This document shows positions 1 to 5,479 of a stretch of 6,615 bases of DNA, piece after piece. The stretch is from assembly GCA_035538735.1 (NCBI GenBank), contig DATLJU010000076.1, positions 1-6,615 on the forward strand, in the 5' to 3' direction. Position 1 is the first letter of the stretch. Each line of letters begins with the position of its first letter. A program made the translations under genes and the position numbers. The notes under the pieces are model-generated. The model searched no databases, was not told the DNA's origin, and saw only the letters and a program-made list of their open reading frames with translations. The DNA is from Anaeromyxobacter_A sp035538735. GTDB lineage: Bacteria > Myxococcota > Myxococcia > Myxococcales > Anaeromyxobacteraceae.

Positions 1-348
1 CGGCAGCTTCAGCACCGTGTGCGGGGCGAGCGCCACGTTCTCGAGCACCGTGAGGTGCGGGAAGAGGTTGAACTGCTGGAAGACCATCCCCACCTCGCGG
101 CGGATCTTGTCGATGGCGCGCAGGTCCTCGGTGAGCTCGACACCGTCCACCACCACCGTGCCCGCGTCGTGCTCCTCGAGCCGGTTGATGCAGCGGATGA
201 GGGTCGACTTACCGGAGCCGGACGGCCCGCAGATGACGATGCGCTCGCCGCGCCCGACGTCGAGGTCGACGTCGCGCAGCGCCTGGAACCTGCCGAACGA
301 CTTCGACACGCCGCGGAGGCGGATGATGGGCTCGGTCTGGACGCTCAC
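1..348 (-). CDS. aapP: Amino-acid ABC transporter ATP-binding protein, AapP/GlnQ type (3' end outside window)
   Basis: This is the cytoplasmic ATPase that powers the AapQ/AapM permease pair. Only the first 116 residues are inside the window. Visible are the Walker A motif GPSGSGKST (residues 41-49) and the Q-loop MVFQQFNLFPHLT (88-100, with Q91 as the Q-loop glutamine), the form typical of polar amino-acid importers (GlnQ, HisP, AapP). The signature motif, Walker B and H-loop lie beyond the left edge. The start is GTG at 348-346; its first bases overlap the TGA of the preceding permease as GTGA, and a GGGAGG ribosome binding site sits 7 nt upstream, inside the end of that permease gene. Position as last visible gene of a J-Q-M-P order supports the Aap assignment over other PAAT-family ATPases. 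Family assignment is firm; substrate is inferred from the neighbours. Confidence 0.95.
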   Translation of the reverse strand, partial: MSVQTEPIIRLRGVSKSFGRFQALRDVDLDVGRGERIVICGPSGSGKSTLIRCINRLEEHDAGTVVVDGVELTEDLRAIDKIRREVGMVFQQFNLFPHLTVLENVALAPHTVLKLP

Positions 349-1445
349 GCCCGCGCCTCCCGCGTGCGGCGCGCCCAGCCGCCGAGCCGACGCTCCAGCC
401 ACTGGCTGTAGCGCGAGAGCGCCAGGCACGAGACGAAGTAGATTCCGGCCACGAACAGGTACCCCTCGAGGAAGAAGCCGCGCCACCGCGGGTCGCCCAG
501 CGCGAGCCGGAGCGAGCCGGTGAGATCGTACATGCTCACGACGGTCACGAGCGAGGTGTCCATGAACGTGGAGAGCAGGCTGTTCACGAAGCTGGGGATG
601 ACGAGCACGAGTGCCTGGGGAAGGATGACGCGGCGCTGCGTCTGCCAGTAGCCGAGGCCGAGCGAGGCCGCAGCCTCGTACTGGCCGCGCGGGAGCGCCT
701 GCAGCCCACCGCGCACCACCTCGGCCAGGTAGGCCGCCTCGAACAGCGTCATGGCGATACAGATGCGCGCGAGCCCGCTCAGCGGGAGCCCCTGCGGCAG
801 GATCAGCGGGAACACGAAGGAGGCGACGAAGAGCACGGTGATGAGCGGGACGCCGCGTACGAGCTCGACGTAGGTCGAGGCGAGGGTGCGCGCCAGCGGC
901 AGCGTCGAGCGGCGGCCGAGGGCGAGCAGCACGCCGAGGGGGATCGAGGCGGTCATCGCGACGGCCGTGAGGAGGACGGTGAGCGGGAGCCCGCCCCACT
1001 CCCCCGGGTCGACGCGCGAGAGCCCGAGCGCCCCGCCGCCCATGAGGAAGAGGAAGACGGCCAGGACCACCGCCCACGCGGAGAGGATCCACCGGCGCCA
1101 CAGGCGGGGGAAGGCGGTCGCCACCAGCATGGCGAGGACGAGCGCCGTGGCGACGAGCGGGCGCCATTGCTCCTCGTACGGGTAGCGGCCGAAGAGGATG
1201 AGCCGGTGCTTCTCCGCCACGAACCCCCAGCACGCCGCGTGATGACCGAGGGCGCGGCAGGCCGCCTCATCGGCGCGGAAGACGGCGCCGGTCAGGGTCC
1301 AGTGGAGGGCGCGCGGCACCGCCCAGGCGAGAGCGGCGCCGAGCAGCACGGTGGCGACCGCGCTCGCGGGGTTGCCGAACAGGTTCCGTCGCAGCCATCC
1401 GGCCACGCCGCCCTTGCGCACGGGGGTGGGCAGCGGCTCGCTCAC
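345..1445 (-). CDS. aapM: General L-amino-acid ABC transporter permease, AapM type
   Basis: This is the second inner-membrane permease of the transporter, 366 residues. The N-terminal part has a hydrophobic segment near residues 28-46, then an extracytoplasmic stretch ending FGRYPYEEQWRP (85-96), a hallmark of AapM/BztC-like permeases. More membrane segments follow at about 97-113, 119-137, 152-176 and onward to 327-345. The permease EAA loop is clear: EAAASLGL at 257-264 followed by ILPQ at 274-277, the cytoplasmic site that docks on the ATPase. The GTG start at 1445 shares the sequence GTGA with the stop of aapQ. This start gives the expected family length (roughly 370-390 residues). A much longer open frame continues upstream through aapQ and aapJ, but it is out of frame with both and is not coding. 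The stop likewise overlaps the aapP start. Confidence 0.95.
   Translation of the reverse strand: MSEPLPTPVRKGGVAGWLRRNLFGNPASAVATVLLGAALAWAVPRALHWTLTGAVFRADEAACRALGHHAACWGFVAEKHRLILFGRYPYEEQWRPLVATALVLAMLVATAFPRLWRRWILSAWAVVLAVFLFLMGGGALGLSRVDPGEWGGLPLTVLLTAVAMTASIPLGVLLALGRRSTLPLARTLASTYVELVRGVPLITVLFVASFVFPLILPQGLPLSGLARICIAMTLFEAAYLAEVVRGGLQALPRGQYEAAASLGLGYWQTQRRVILPQALVLVIPSFVNSLLSTFMDTSLVTVVSMYDLTGSLRLALGDPRWRGFFLEGYLFVAGIYFVSCLALSRYSQWLERRLGGWARRTREARA
356..361 (-). promoter_or_regulatory. Ribosome binding site of aapP inside the aapM 3' end
   Basis: The minus strand reads GGGAGG here, 7 nt before the GTG start of the ATPase gene. It decides the start: together with the GTGA overlap it points to translation of aapP being coupled to termination on aapM. 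Confidence 0.7.
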
Positions 1446-2602
1446 CGCTCCACCAGGGCCACGCGGCGGTTGTACACGCCCATGCCGAGCGCGGTGACGA
1501 GGTTCACGAAGAGGTAGACGCCCATGATGATGACGATGCACTCCAGCGCCTGACCGTTCTGGTTGATGGCGGTGTTGGCAATCGAGACGAGGTCGGGGTA
1601 GCCGATGGCGACCGCCAGCGACGAGTTCTTGGTGAGGTTGAGGTACTGGCTCGTGAGCGGCGGCACGATGACGCGCAGCGCCTGCGGCAGGAGCACGAGC
1701 CGCAGCGCCTGGCGACGGGTGAGGCCGAGCGCCGCCGCCGCCTCCGTCTGGCCGTGCGGGACCGCCAGCACGCCCGAGCGCACGATCTCGGCCACGTAGG
1801 CGGCGGTGAACCCGACGAGCCCGAGCAGCAGCGCCAGGAACTCGGGGGTGACGCCGCCCCCGCCCGCCACGTTGAAGGGGGTCACCTCCGGGACGTCGAG
1901 CGCGCGCGGCGCGCCCCCGATGGCCCAGCCCAGCGCCGGGATCGCGAGGAAGACGACGAGGGCCGCCCAGCGCACCTGCGGCGTGTGGCCGGTCCGCTCG
2001 CGCCGGGCGCGCGCCCAGCGGAAGAGCGCCCACGTTGCGGCGAGGCCGAGCGGCAGCCCCGCCAGCGCGAACGCCCAGCCGCGCGCCCAGACCGGCGTCG
2101 GGTAGGCGAGGCCGCTCTTCGAGAGGTAGACGTGCGGGAGCAGGCGGATGGGGTTCGCGGCGTCCGGGAGGAGCTCGGTGACGGAGATGTACCAGGCGAG
2201 GAGCTGCACCAGCAGCGGGACGTTGCGGAGCACCTCCACGTAGGCGGTGCAGAGCCAGCGCGCGAGCGCGTTCCGGGAGAGCCGCCCCAGCCCGATGACC
2301 GTGCCGAGCAGGGTCGACAGCACCACGCCCGCCGCCGCCACGCGGAGGGTATTGCCGAGCCCGGCCAGGAACGCCCACAGGTAGCTGTCCTGCGGCGTGT
2401 ACGGCACGGGCCCCTCGCCGATGTCGAAGCCGGCCGGCTCGGCGAGGAACCCGAACCCGGAGCGGATCTGCCGTGCCTCCAGGTTGTGGCGCGTGGTGAT
2501 GGCCGCCCCGATCGCGAGCGCGATGAGTGCCGCGGCCAGGGCGAGCTGATAGAGGCGCGCCCGTCCCGAGCGCGTGCGGAAAGAGAGCGGGCTGGCCTGC
2601 AC
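1442..2602 (-). CDS. aapQ: General L-amino-acid ABC transporter permease, AapQ type
   Basis: This is the first inner-membrane permease, 386 residues from the start chosen. A first membrane segment (about 18-36) is followed by SGFGFLAEPAGFDIG (48-62), a signature stretch of AapQ/BztB/YhdX. After it come GNTLRVAA, GRLSRN (106-111), YVEVLRNVPLL (121-131), and the EAA loop EAAAALGL (287-294) with LLPQALR (304-310). The family sequence PPLTSQYLNLTKNSSLA spans 314-330, and the end VALVER is also typical. The start is uncertain. GTG at 2602 fits where homology begins (around PLSF) and where third-position GC rises. GTG at 2677 would add 25 residues, but that stretch has many A/T third positions and contains a small inverted repeat. 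Neither start has a good ribosome binding site. The family call is firm. Confidence 0.93.
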   Translation of the reverse strand: MQASPLSFRTRSGRARLYQLALAAALIALAIGAAITTRHNLEARQIRSGFGFLAEPAGFDIGEGPVPYTPQDSYLWAFLAGLGNTLRVAAAGVVLSTLLGTVIGLGRLSRNALARWLCTAYVEVLRNVPLLVQLLAWYISVTELLPDAANPIRLLPHVYLSKSGLAYPTPVWARGWAFALAGLPLGLAATWALFRWARARRERTGHTPQVRWAALVVFLAIPALGWAIGGAPRALDVPEVTPFNVAGGGGVTPEFLALLLGLVGFTAAYVAEIVRSGVLAVPHGQTEAAAALGLTRRQALRLVLLPQALRVIVPPLTSQYLNLTKNSSLAVAIGYPDLVSIANTAINQNGQALECIVIIMGVYLFVNLVTALGMGVYNRRVALVER

Positions 2603-2722
2603 GAACGTACCAATATCCCGAACTACGGGAGCGAAGCGAGCGCGCGTGGGGCGCCGCCGGGCATCGGCGAATGCCACTCCCGCGGCGCATGGAGCCCGCG
2701 ATGCTCGGCGGGGAGGCGGGTA

Positions 2723-2750
2723 CCCGCGCCGGCGGTGTCGCCGGCGCGGG
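2723..2750 (-). promoter_or_regulatory. GC-rich stem-loop in the aapJ-aapQ spacer (second hairpin)
   Basis: A perfect 11-bp inverted repeat (2723-2733 with 2740-2750; arm CCCGCGCCGGC) can extend by one more pair, leaving a four-base loop. No T-tract follows on the minus strand, so it is not a classic intrinsic terminator. It lies about 65 nt past the aapJ stop. By analogy with other binding-protein operons it could block 3' exonucleases or attenuate transcription into the permease genes; that role is inferred. Confidence 0.65.
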
Positions 2751-2779
2751 AAGGCCCGCTACGACATGGTGCGGCACGA

Positions 2780-2809
2780 GCTCGCGCTGCGCGGACGCGC
2801 AGCGCGAGC
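2780..2809 (-). promoter_or_regulatory. GC-rich stem-loop directly after the aapJ stop (first hairpin)
   Basis: A perfect 13-bp inverted repeat pairs 2780-2792 with 2797-2809 around the four-base loop GGAC. It begins only 6 nt beyond the aapJ stop codon on the minus strand. No run of T follows, so full Rho-independent termination is doubtful. The placement is right for an mRNA-stabilising or partial-termination element that raises aapJ output over the downstream permease and ATPase genes. Confidence 0.7.
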
Positions 2810-2815
2810 GGCCGG

Positions 2816-3847
2816 TCAGCGCACCGGCGGTGCGTACATGAGTCCGCCGTGGGTCCAGAGCTTGTTGACGCCGCGCGGCAGGCCCATCGCCGTGTTCGGT
2901 CCCATGTTGCGATCGAAGCTGTCGCCGTAGGTCCCGACCTGCTTCACGATCCGGTACGACCAGTCCTTGTCGAGGCCGAGCAGCTTCCCGGTGTCCTCGC
3001 CCACGCCGAGCATGCGCTGGACGTCGGGCGACTTGTTCGACGCCCGGAGCTGGTCGGCGTTGGCCTGGGTGATGCCAATCTCCTCGGCCTCGAGCATGGC
3101 GAAGAGCGTCCAGCGCACGATCTGGAAAAACTCGTCGTCGCCGCGCCGCACCGCGGGGCCGAGCGGCTCCTTGGAGATCACCTCGGGGAGGACCACGTAG
3201 TCGCCCGGGTTGGGAGCGTGGGTGCGCGCGCCGGCGAGATCGGACATGTCGGTCGTGAGGGCCTGGCACCGGCCGGCGAAGAAGGCCGCCTGGACCGCCT
3301 CGGCGGTGTCGAAGACGACCGAGCGGTACTTGAGCCCGCGCGCCGCGGCCCACTCGGCGACGTTCTTCTCGCTCGTCGTGCCGGCCTGGACGCAGATCTG
3401 CGCGCCGCCCAGCTTGGTCGCGCTGTCGACGTTGAGCTTCTTCGGGACCATGAAGCCCTGGCCGTCGAAGTAGTTGATGCCGGTGAACACGATGCCGAGC
3501 GACGCGTCGCGGGTGAGCGACCAGGTCGTGTTGCGGGAGAGGATGTCGATCTCGCCCGCCTGGAGGGCCGTGAAGCGCTGCTGCGAGTTGAGCGGCACGA
3601 AGCGCACCTTGCCCGCGTCCTTCAGCACCGCCGCCGCGACCGCGCGGCAGAAGTCGACGTCGAGCCCGCGCCAGTGGCCCTGGCTGTCGGTGGAGGAGAA
3701 GCCGGCGCCGGAGGTGTTGACGCCGCACACCAGCTCGCCGCGCTTGTGGACGGCGTCGAGGGTCTTGCCGGCGCGGGCGAGGCCCGGCGCGGTGAGGAGT
3801 GTCGCCGCGAGCGCGGCCAGGGTCACTGTCCTGCGGGAGAGCTCCAT
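2816..3847 (-). CDS. aapJ: General L-amino-acid ABC transporter substrate-binding protein, AapJ type
   Basis: This is the periplasmic receptor that captures amino acids and delivers them to AapQ/AapM; it has 343 residues, the usual AapJ length. The N-terminus is a Sec signal peptide: basic MELSRR, a hydrophobic core to about residue 22, and a likely cleavage after ARA (24-26). The mature part follows the SBP_bac_3 pattern: GVNTSGAGFSSTDSQG (42-57), GLDVDFCRAVAAAV (61-74), LQAGEIDILSRNTTWSL (95-111), FTGINYFDGQGFMVP (121-135) and a conserved C-terminal half ending NKLWTHGGLMYAPP. The RNTTW and NYFDGQGF blocks separate the AapJ/BztA group from glutamine- or histidine-binding relatives. ATG at 3847 is supported by GGAGG 6 nt upstream and by the signal peptide. 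Specificity for a broad set of L-amino acids is taken from the family, not shown by the sequence. Confidence 0.96.
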   Translation of the reverse strand: MELSRRTVTLAALAATLLTAPGLARAGKTLDAVHKRGELVCGVNTSGAGFSSTDSQGHWRGLDVDFCRAVAAAVLKDAGKVRFVPLNSQQRFTALQAGEIDILSRNTTWSLTRDASLGIVFTGINYFDGQGFMVPKKLNVDSATKLGGAQICVQAGTTSEKNVAEWAAARGLKYRSVVFDTAEAVQAAFFAGRCQALTTDMSDLAGARTHAPNPGDYVVLPEVISKEPLGPAVRRGDDEFFQIVRWTLFAMLEAEEIGITQANADQLRASNKSPDVQRMLGVGEDTGKLLGLDKDWSYRIVKQVGTYGDSFDRNMGPNTAMGLPRGVNKLWTHGGLMYAPPVR

Positions 3848-3853
3848 ATATCG

Positions 3854-3858
3854 CCTCC
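3854..3858 (-). promoter_or_regulatory. Ribosome binding site of aapJ
   Basis: GGAGG on the minus strand, 6 nt before the ATG. It fixes the aapJ start and rules out reading the upstream open frame as part of the protein. Confidence 0.85.
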
Positions 3859-3867
3859 GTTCGAACG
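3858..3867. promoter_or_regulatory. 10-bp palindrome abutting the aapJ ribosome binding site
   Basis: CGTTCGAACG is a perfect palindrome that overlaps the last base of the aapJ Shine-Dalgarno sequence. It could be an operator or a leader element, or chance in GC-rich DNA. No regulator gene is visible in the window to pair it with. Confidence 0.3.
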
Positions 3868-4005
3868 TGCGCGCGCCAAGCAGCTCGCCTGGGGAGCGTG
3901 CAAGGAAAGGGATTGGCGCAGTCTATGTCACCTGCGGCCCCGATGCGCCAGTAGTCCCGACGGCACGTCGACAGGACGAATTCGGCGTGCTCTCCTCGGC
4001 GCCGC

Positions 4006-4010
4006 GGAGG
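4006..4010 (+). promoter_or_regulatory. Ribosome binding site of the ferredoxin-domain gene
   Basis: GGAGG lies 7 nt before the ATG at 4018 and confirms that start. The first four bases fall in the loop of a 5-bp GCCGC/GCGGC stem (4001-4005 with 4010-4014). Confidence 0.8.
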
Positions 4011-4017
4011 CGGCCCC

Positions 4018-4860
4018 ATGTGCCAGTTCTGCGTTCAGCACGGCGACGGCAAGCGCTGGTACCGGAACGCCCGTAACTACGCGCTCGACCTCGAGTCGGA
4101 CCTCCTGCGGCGAGGGTACGTGGTCTCGTTCGTGCGGGACTTCGAGCGCACCCGGCGCCGTGCGCTCGCCGGCCTCGGTGCGCTCCGATATCTGCCCAGC
4201 CCCATCCGGGACCGCGTGGCGGAGGGCATCTCCCGGCGGCAGCAGGAGGTGCACTTCGGCCAGCCGGTCCCGCTCGAGCAGTGCGAGCAGATGCTGGCCC
4301 TCGCCACGCACATCACGAGGCTCCCCTGCGTCTGCCGCGGCGCGATGCGGCGCGGCTCGGATTCGCCCTCCTGCTGCATCGTGGCGACCGTGACCCCGCA
4401 CGACGCGCTCCTCGCCGAGTGCTTCGCCCCGTACGCCGGGGGGCCGGCCTCGGAAGGCTTCGAGAGGCTCGATCGCGCCCGCGCGGTGGACTACCTCCGC
4501 CGCGCGGAGGAGCGGGGCCTCGCCCACACCGCCTGGACGTTCGGGACGCCCTTCATCGCGGCCATCTGCAACTGCGACCTCCCCAGCGGTTGCCTCGCCA
4601 TGCGCGTGCAGCTCCAGGCCGGCGTGCGCGTCATGTGGCGCGGTGAGGACGTGGCGCGCCTCGAGGCCGAGCGCTGCAGCGGCTGCGGGCTGTGCGTCGA
4701 GCGATGCCCGTTCGGCGCCCTGCGCCGCGCCGGGAAGGGGGCGGTCGCGCTCGACCGCGCCGCGTGCTGGGGGTGCGGCACGTGCCGGTCGGCCTGCCAC
4801 CGCGGCGCGCTCGCGCTGGAGTCGCGCTCGGCCACCGCCGACGTCGCGCGGCTGTGGTGA
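4018..4860 (+). CDS. 4Fe-4S ferredoxin-domain protein with cysteine-rich N-terminal region
   Basis: A 280-residue protein ending in a two-cluster ferredoxin domain: CSGCGLCVERCP (220-231) and CWGCGTCRSAC (250-260), both CX2CX2CX3C, expected to bind two [4Fe-4S] clusters and carry electrons. No signal peptide or membrane segment is evident, so it should be cytoplasmic. The first 215 residues are not a domain I can name. They hold a further 11 cysteines: MCQFC at the very start (2, 5), C89, PCVC (103-106), CC (119-120), C135 and CNCDLPSGC (184-192). The clustered spacing suggests another metal or cluster site, or a redox disulfide centre; that is inference. The opening resembles MCQFC..HG.GK.WY proteins seen with a C-terminal ferredoxin in anaerobes, as far as I recall, and I know of no assigned function. 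It has a strong ribosome binding site and is transcribed away from the amino-acid transporter. Confidence 0.88.
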   Translation: MCQFCVQHGDGKRWYRNARNYALDLESDLLRRGYVVSFVRDFERTRRRALAGLGALRYLPSPIRDRVAEGISRRQQEVHFGQPVPLEQCEQMLALATHITRLPCVCRGAMRRGSDSPSCCIVATVTPHDALLAECFAPYAGGPASEGFERLDRARAVDYLRRAEERGLAHTAWTFGTPFIAAICNCDLPSGCLAMRVQLQAGVRVMWRGEDVARLEAERCSGCGLCVERCPFGALRRAGKGAVALDRAACWGCGTCRSACHRGALALESRSATADVARLW

Positions 4861-5022
4861 CTCGCCGTCGGGTACGGCCTCCCGTCCGAGCGGCTCACGG
4901 CGCGCGGCCAGCCCGCCGAGCCTACGGCGTCCGTGCCGGCTGCCTGTCGCGCTGGAACGCTCGTCACTACCTCTGACGAGGCCGCCGGCGCCCCTCGCTC
5001 ACGGCGGCCGGGAGGTATGTGC
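4861..5022 (+). other. Intergenic leader of the small secreted protein gene
   Basis: This 162-bp gap has no gene I can support. An in-frame ATG at 4933 would extend the next protein by 30 residues, but this start would bury the signal peptide and has no ribosome binding site. The gap holds a perfect 7-bp inverted repeat, CTCGTCA/TGACGAG (4960-4966 and 4974-4980), around a 7-nt loop; it lacks a T-tract and is too weak to call a terminator. No clear promoter hexamers were found. Confidence 0.4.
5011..5015 (+). promoter_or_regulatory. Ribosome binding site deciding the start of the small secreted protein
   Basis: GGAGG is 7 nt before the ATG at 5023 but only 1 nt before the in-frame ATG at 5017, so 5023 is the favoured start. 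Confidence 0.7.
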
Positions 5023-5370
5023 ATGCCCAGACCATCAGCTCGGGCGGTCGCCGCGCTCGGCGGGTTGCTCGCGCTCACGGGCGCGGGACCGGCTCGCGCC
5101 GGGGAGCCCGCCGGCTCGCCGACAGCGTCGGAAATCGAGCGGAACGCCGAGATCACCGGGCGTGTGAGGAAGATCGACCCGGCGACGCACACGCTGTTCC
5201 TCAGGGACAGCATGAAGACGTTTCGGTTCTCGGATGACACGAAGGCGATGAAGGGCGGCCAGAAGTTCTCGATCTTGCAACTGAACGAGGGCGATCAGGT
5301 GCGCGTAACCTTCTCTGGAACCCTCGACAATGACGACGTGAAGATGACCCGCCTCGAAGTGCTGCCCTAG
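5023..5370 (+). CDS. Small secreted protein of unknown function
   Basis: A 115-residue protein. The N-terminus is a Sec signal peptide (MPRPSARA, then a hydrophobic stretch to about residue 20) with likely cleavage after ARA (24-26), so the mature protein of about 89 residues should be periplasmic or secreted. The mature part has no cysteine. It alternates short beta-prone stretches with turns: AEITGRVRKIDPATHTLFL (42-60), KTFRFS (65-70), and GDQVRVTFSG (90-99) before the end DVKMTRLEVLP. This pattern of a repeated 'modify value, then apply' barrel recalls small OB-fold-like periplasmic proteins such as DUF1344, DUF5666 or CusF, but I see no metal-binding Met/His motif. Those comparisons are impressions of shape, not a family assignment. 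It lies between the ferredoxin-domain gene and the GH8 gene, with gaps over 100 bp on both sides, so it may be its own transcription unit. Confidence 0.82.
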   Translation: MPRPSARAVAALGGLLALTGAGPARAGEPAGSPTASEIERNAEITGRVRKIDPATHTLFLRDSMKTFRFSDDTKAMKGGQKFSILQLNEGDQVRVTFSGTLDNDDVKMTRLEVLP

Positions 5371-5393
5371 CTGAAGGAGGCGACCGGCGGCGG

Positions 5394-5416
5394 CCGCATG
5401 GGGCTTCCCCATGCGG
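5394..5416. terminator. Perfect 10-bp hairpin after the small secreted protein gene
   Basis: CCGCATGGGG (5394-5403) pairs perfectly with CCCCATGCGG (5407-5416) around a three-base loop, starting 24 nt beyond the stop at 5370. It has no T-tract on either strand, so it may be a 3' stabilising or weak termination element rather than a standard intrinsic terminator. The right arm contains an ATG (5411) in frame with the following gene; starting there would place the start codon inside the stem. Confidence 0.5.
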
Positions 5417-5479
5417 GCGAAGAACCGTCGCAGGGGCTTGCCCGCCTGCTCGTCGGTGCACAATCCGTACGGGCGCCGC

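Larger units (their letters stand above)
3848..4017. promoter_or_regulatory. Divergent spacer between aapJ and the ferredoxin-domain gene
   Basis: This 170-bp gap must hold the start signals for both aapJ (leftward) and the ferredoxin-domain gene (rightward). It contains both ribosome binding sites, the 10-bp palindrome at 3858-3867, and a perfect 7-bp dyad TGGCGCA/TGCGCCA (3914-3920 and 3944-3950) with a 23-bp gap. I could not identify a convincing sigma-70 or sigma-54 promoter on either strand; a TAGACT on the minus strand (3925-3920) is the best -10-like hexamer but has no matching -35. Confidence 0.5.

Noticed and set aside
3914..3950. Sigma-54 promoter upstream of aapJ or the ferredoxin-domain gene
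   Set aside because: GG-N10-GC spacing was looked for on both strands because amino-acid transport is often nitrogen-controlled, but only near misses were found.
345..4019. A minus-strand open frame of over 1200 codons spanning the whole transporter
   Set aside because: Only its last 366 codons are the real AapM permease. The remainder is out of frame with aapJ and aapQ, is arginine/proline/glycine-rich and matches nothing; it is open only because stop codons are rare at this GC content.
1754..4393. A plus-strand open frame of 879 codons opposite aapQ and aapJ
   Set aside because: It is the antisense of two clearly homologous genes, has low-complexity Arg/Ala/Glu composition and runs through the divergent spacer into the ferredoxin-domain gene in a wrong frame.
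4933..5022. A longer start (ATG 4933) for the small secreted protein
   Set aside because: It has no ribosome binding site and would place 30 extra residues before an otherwise good signal peptide; ATG 5023 has GGAGG at 7 nt.
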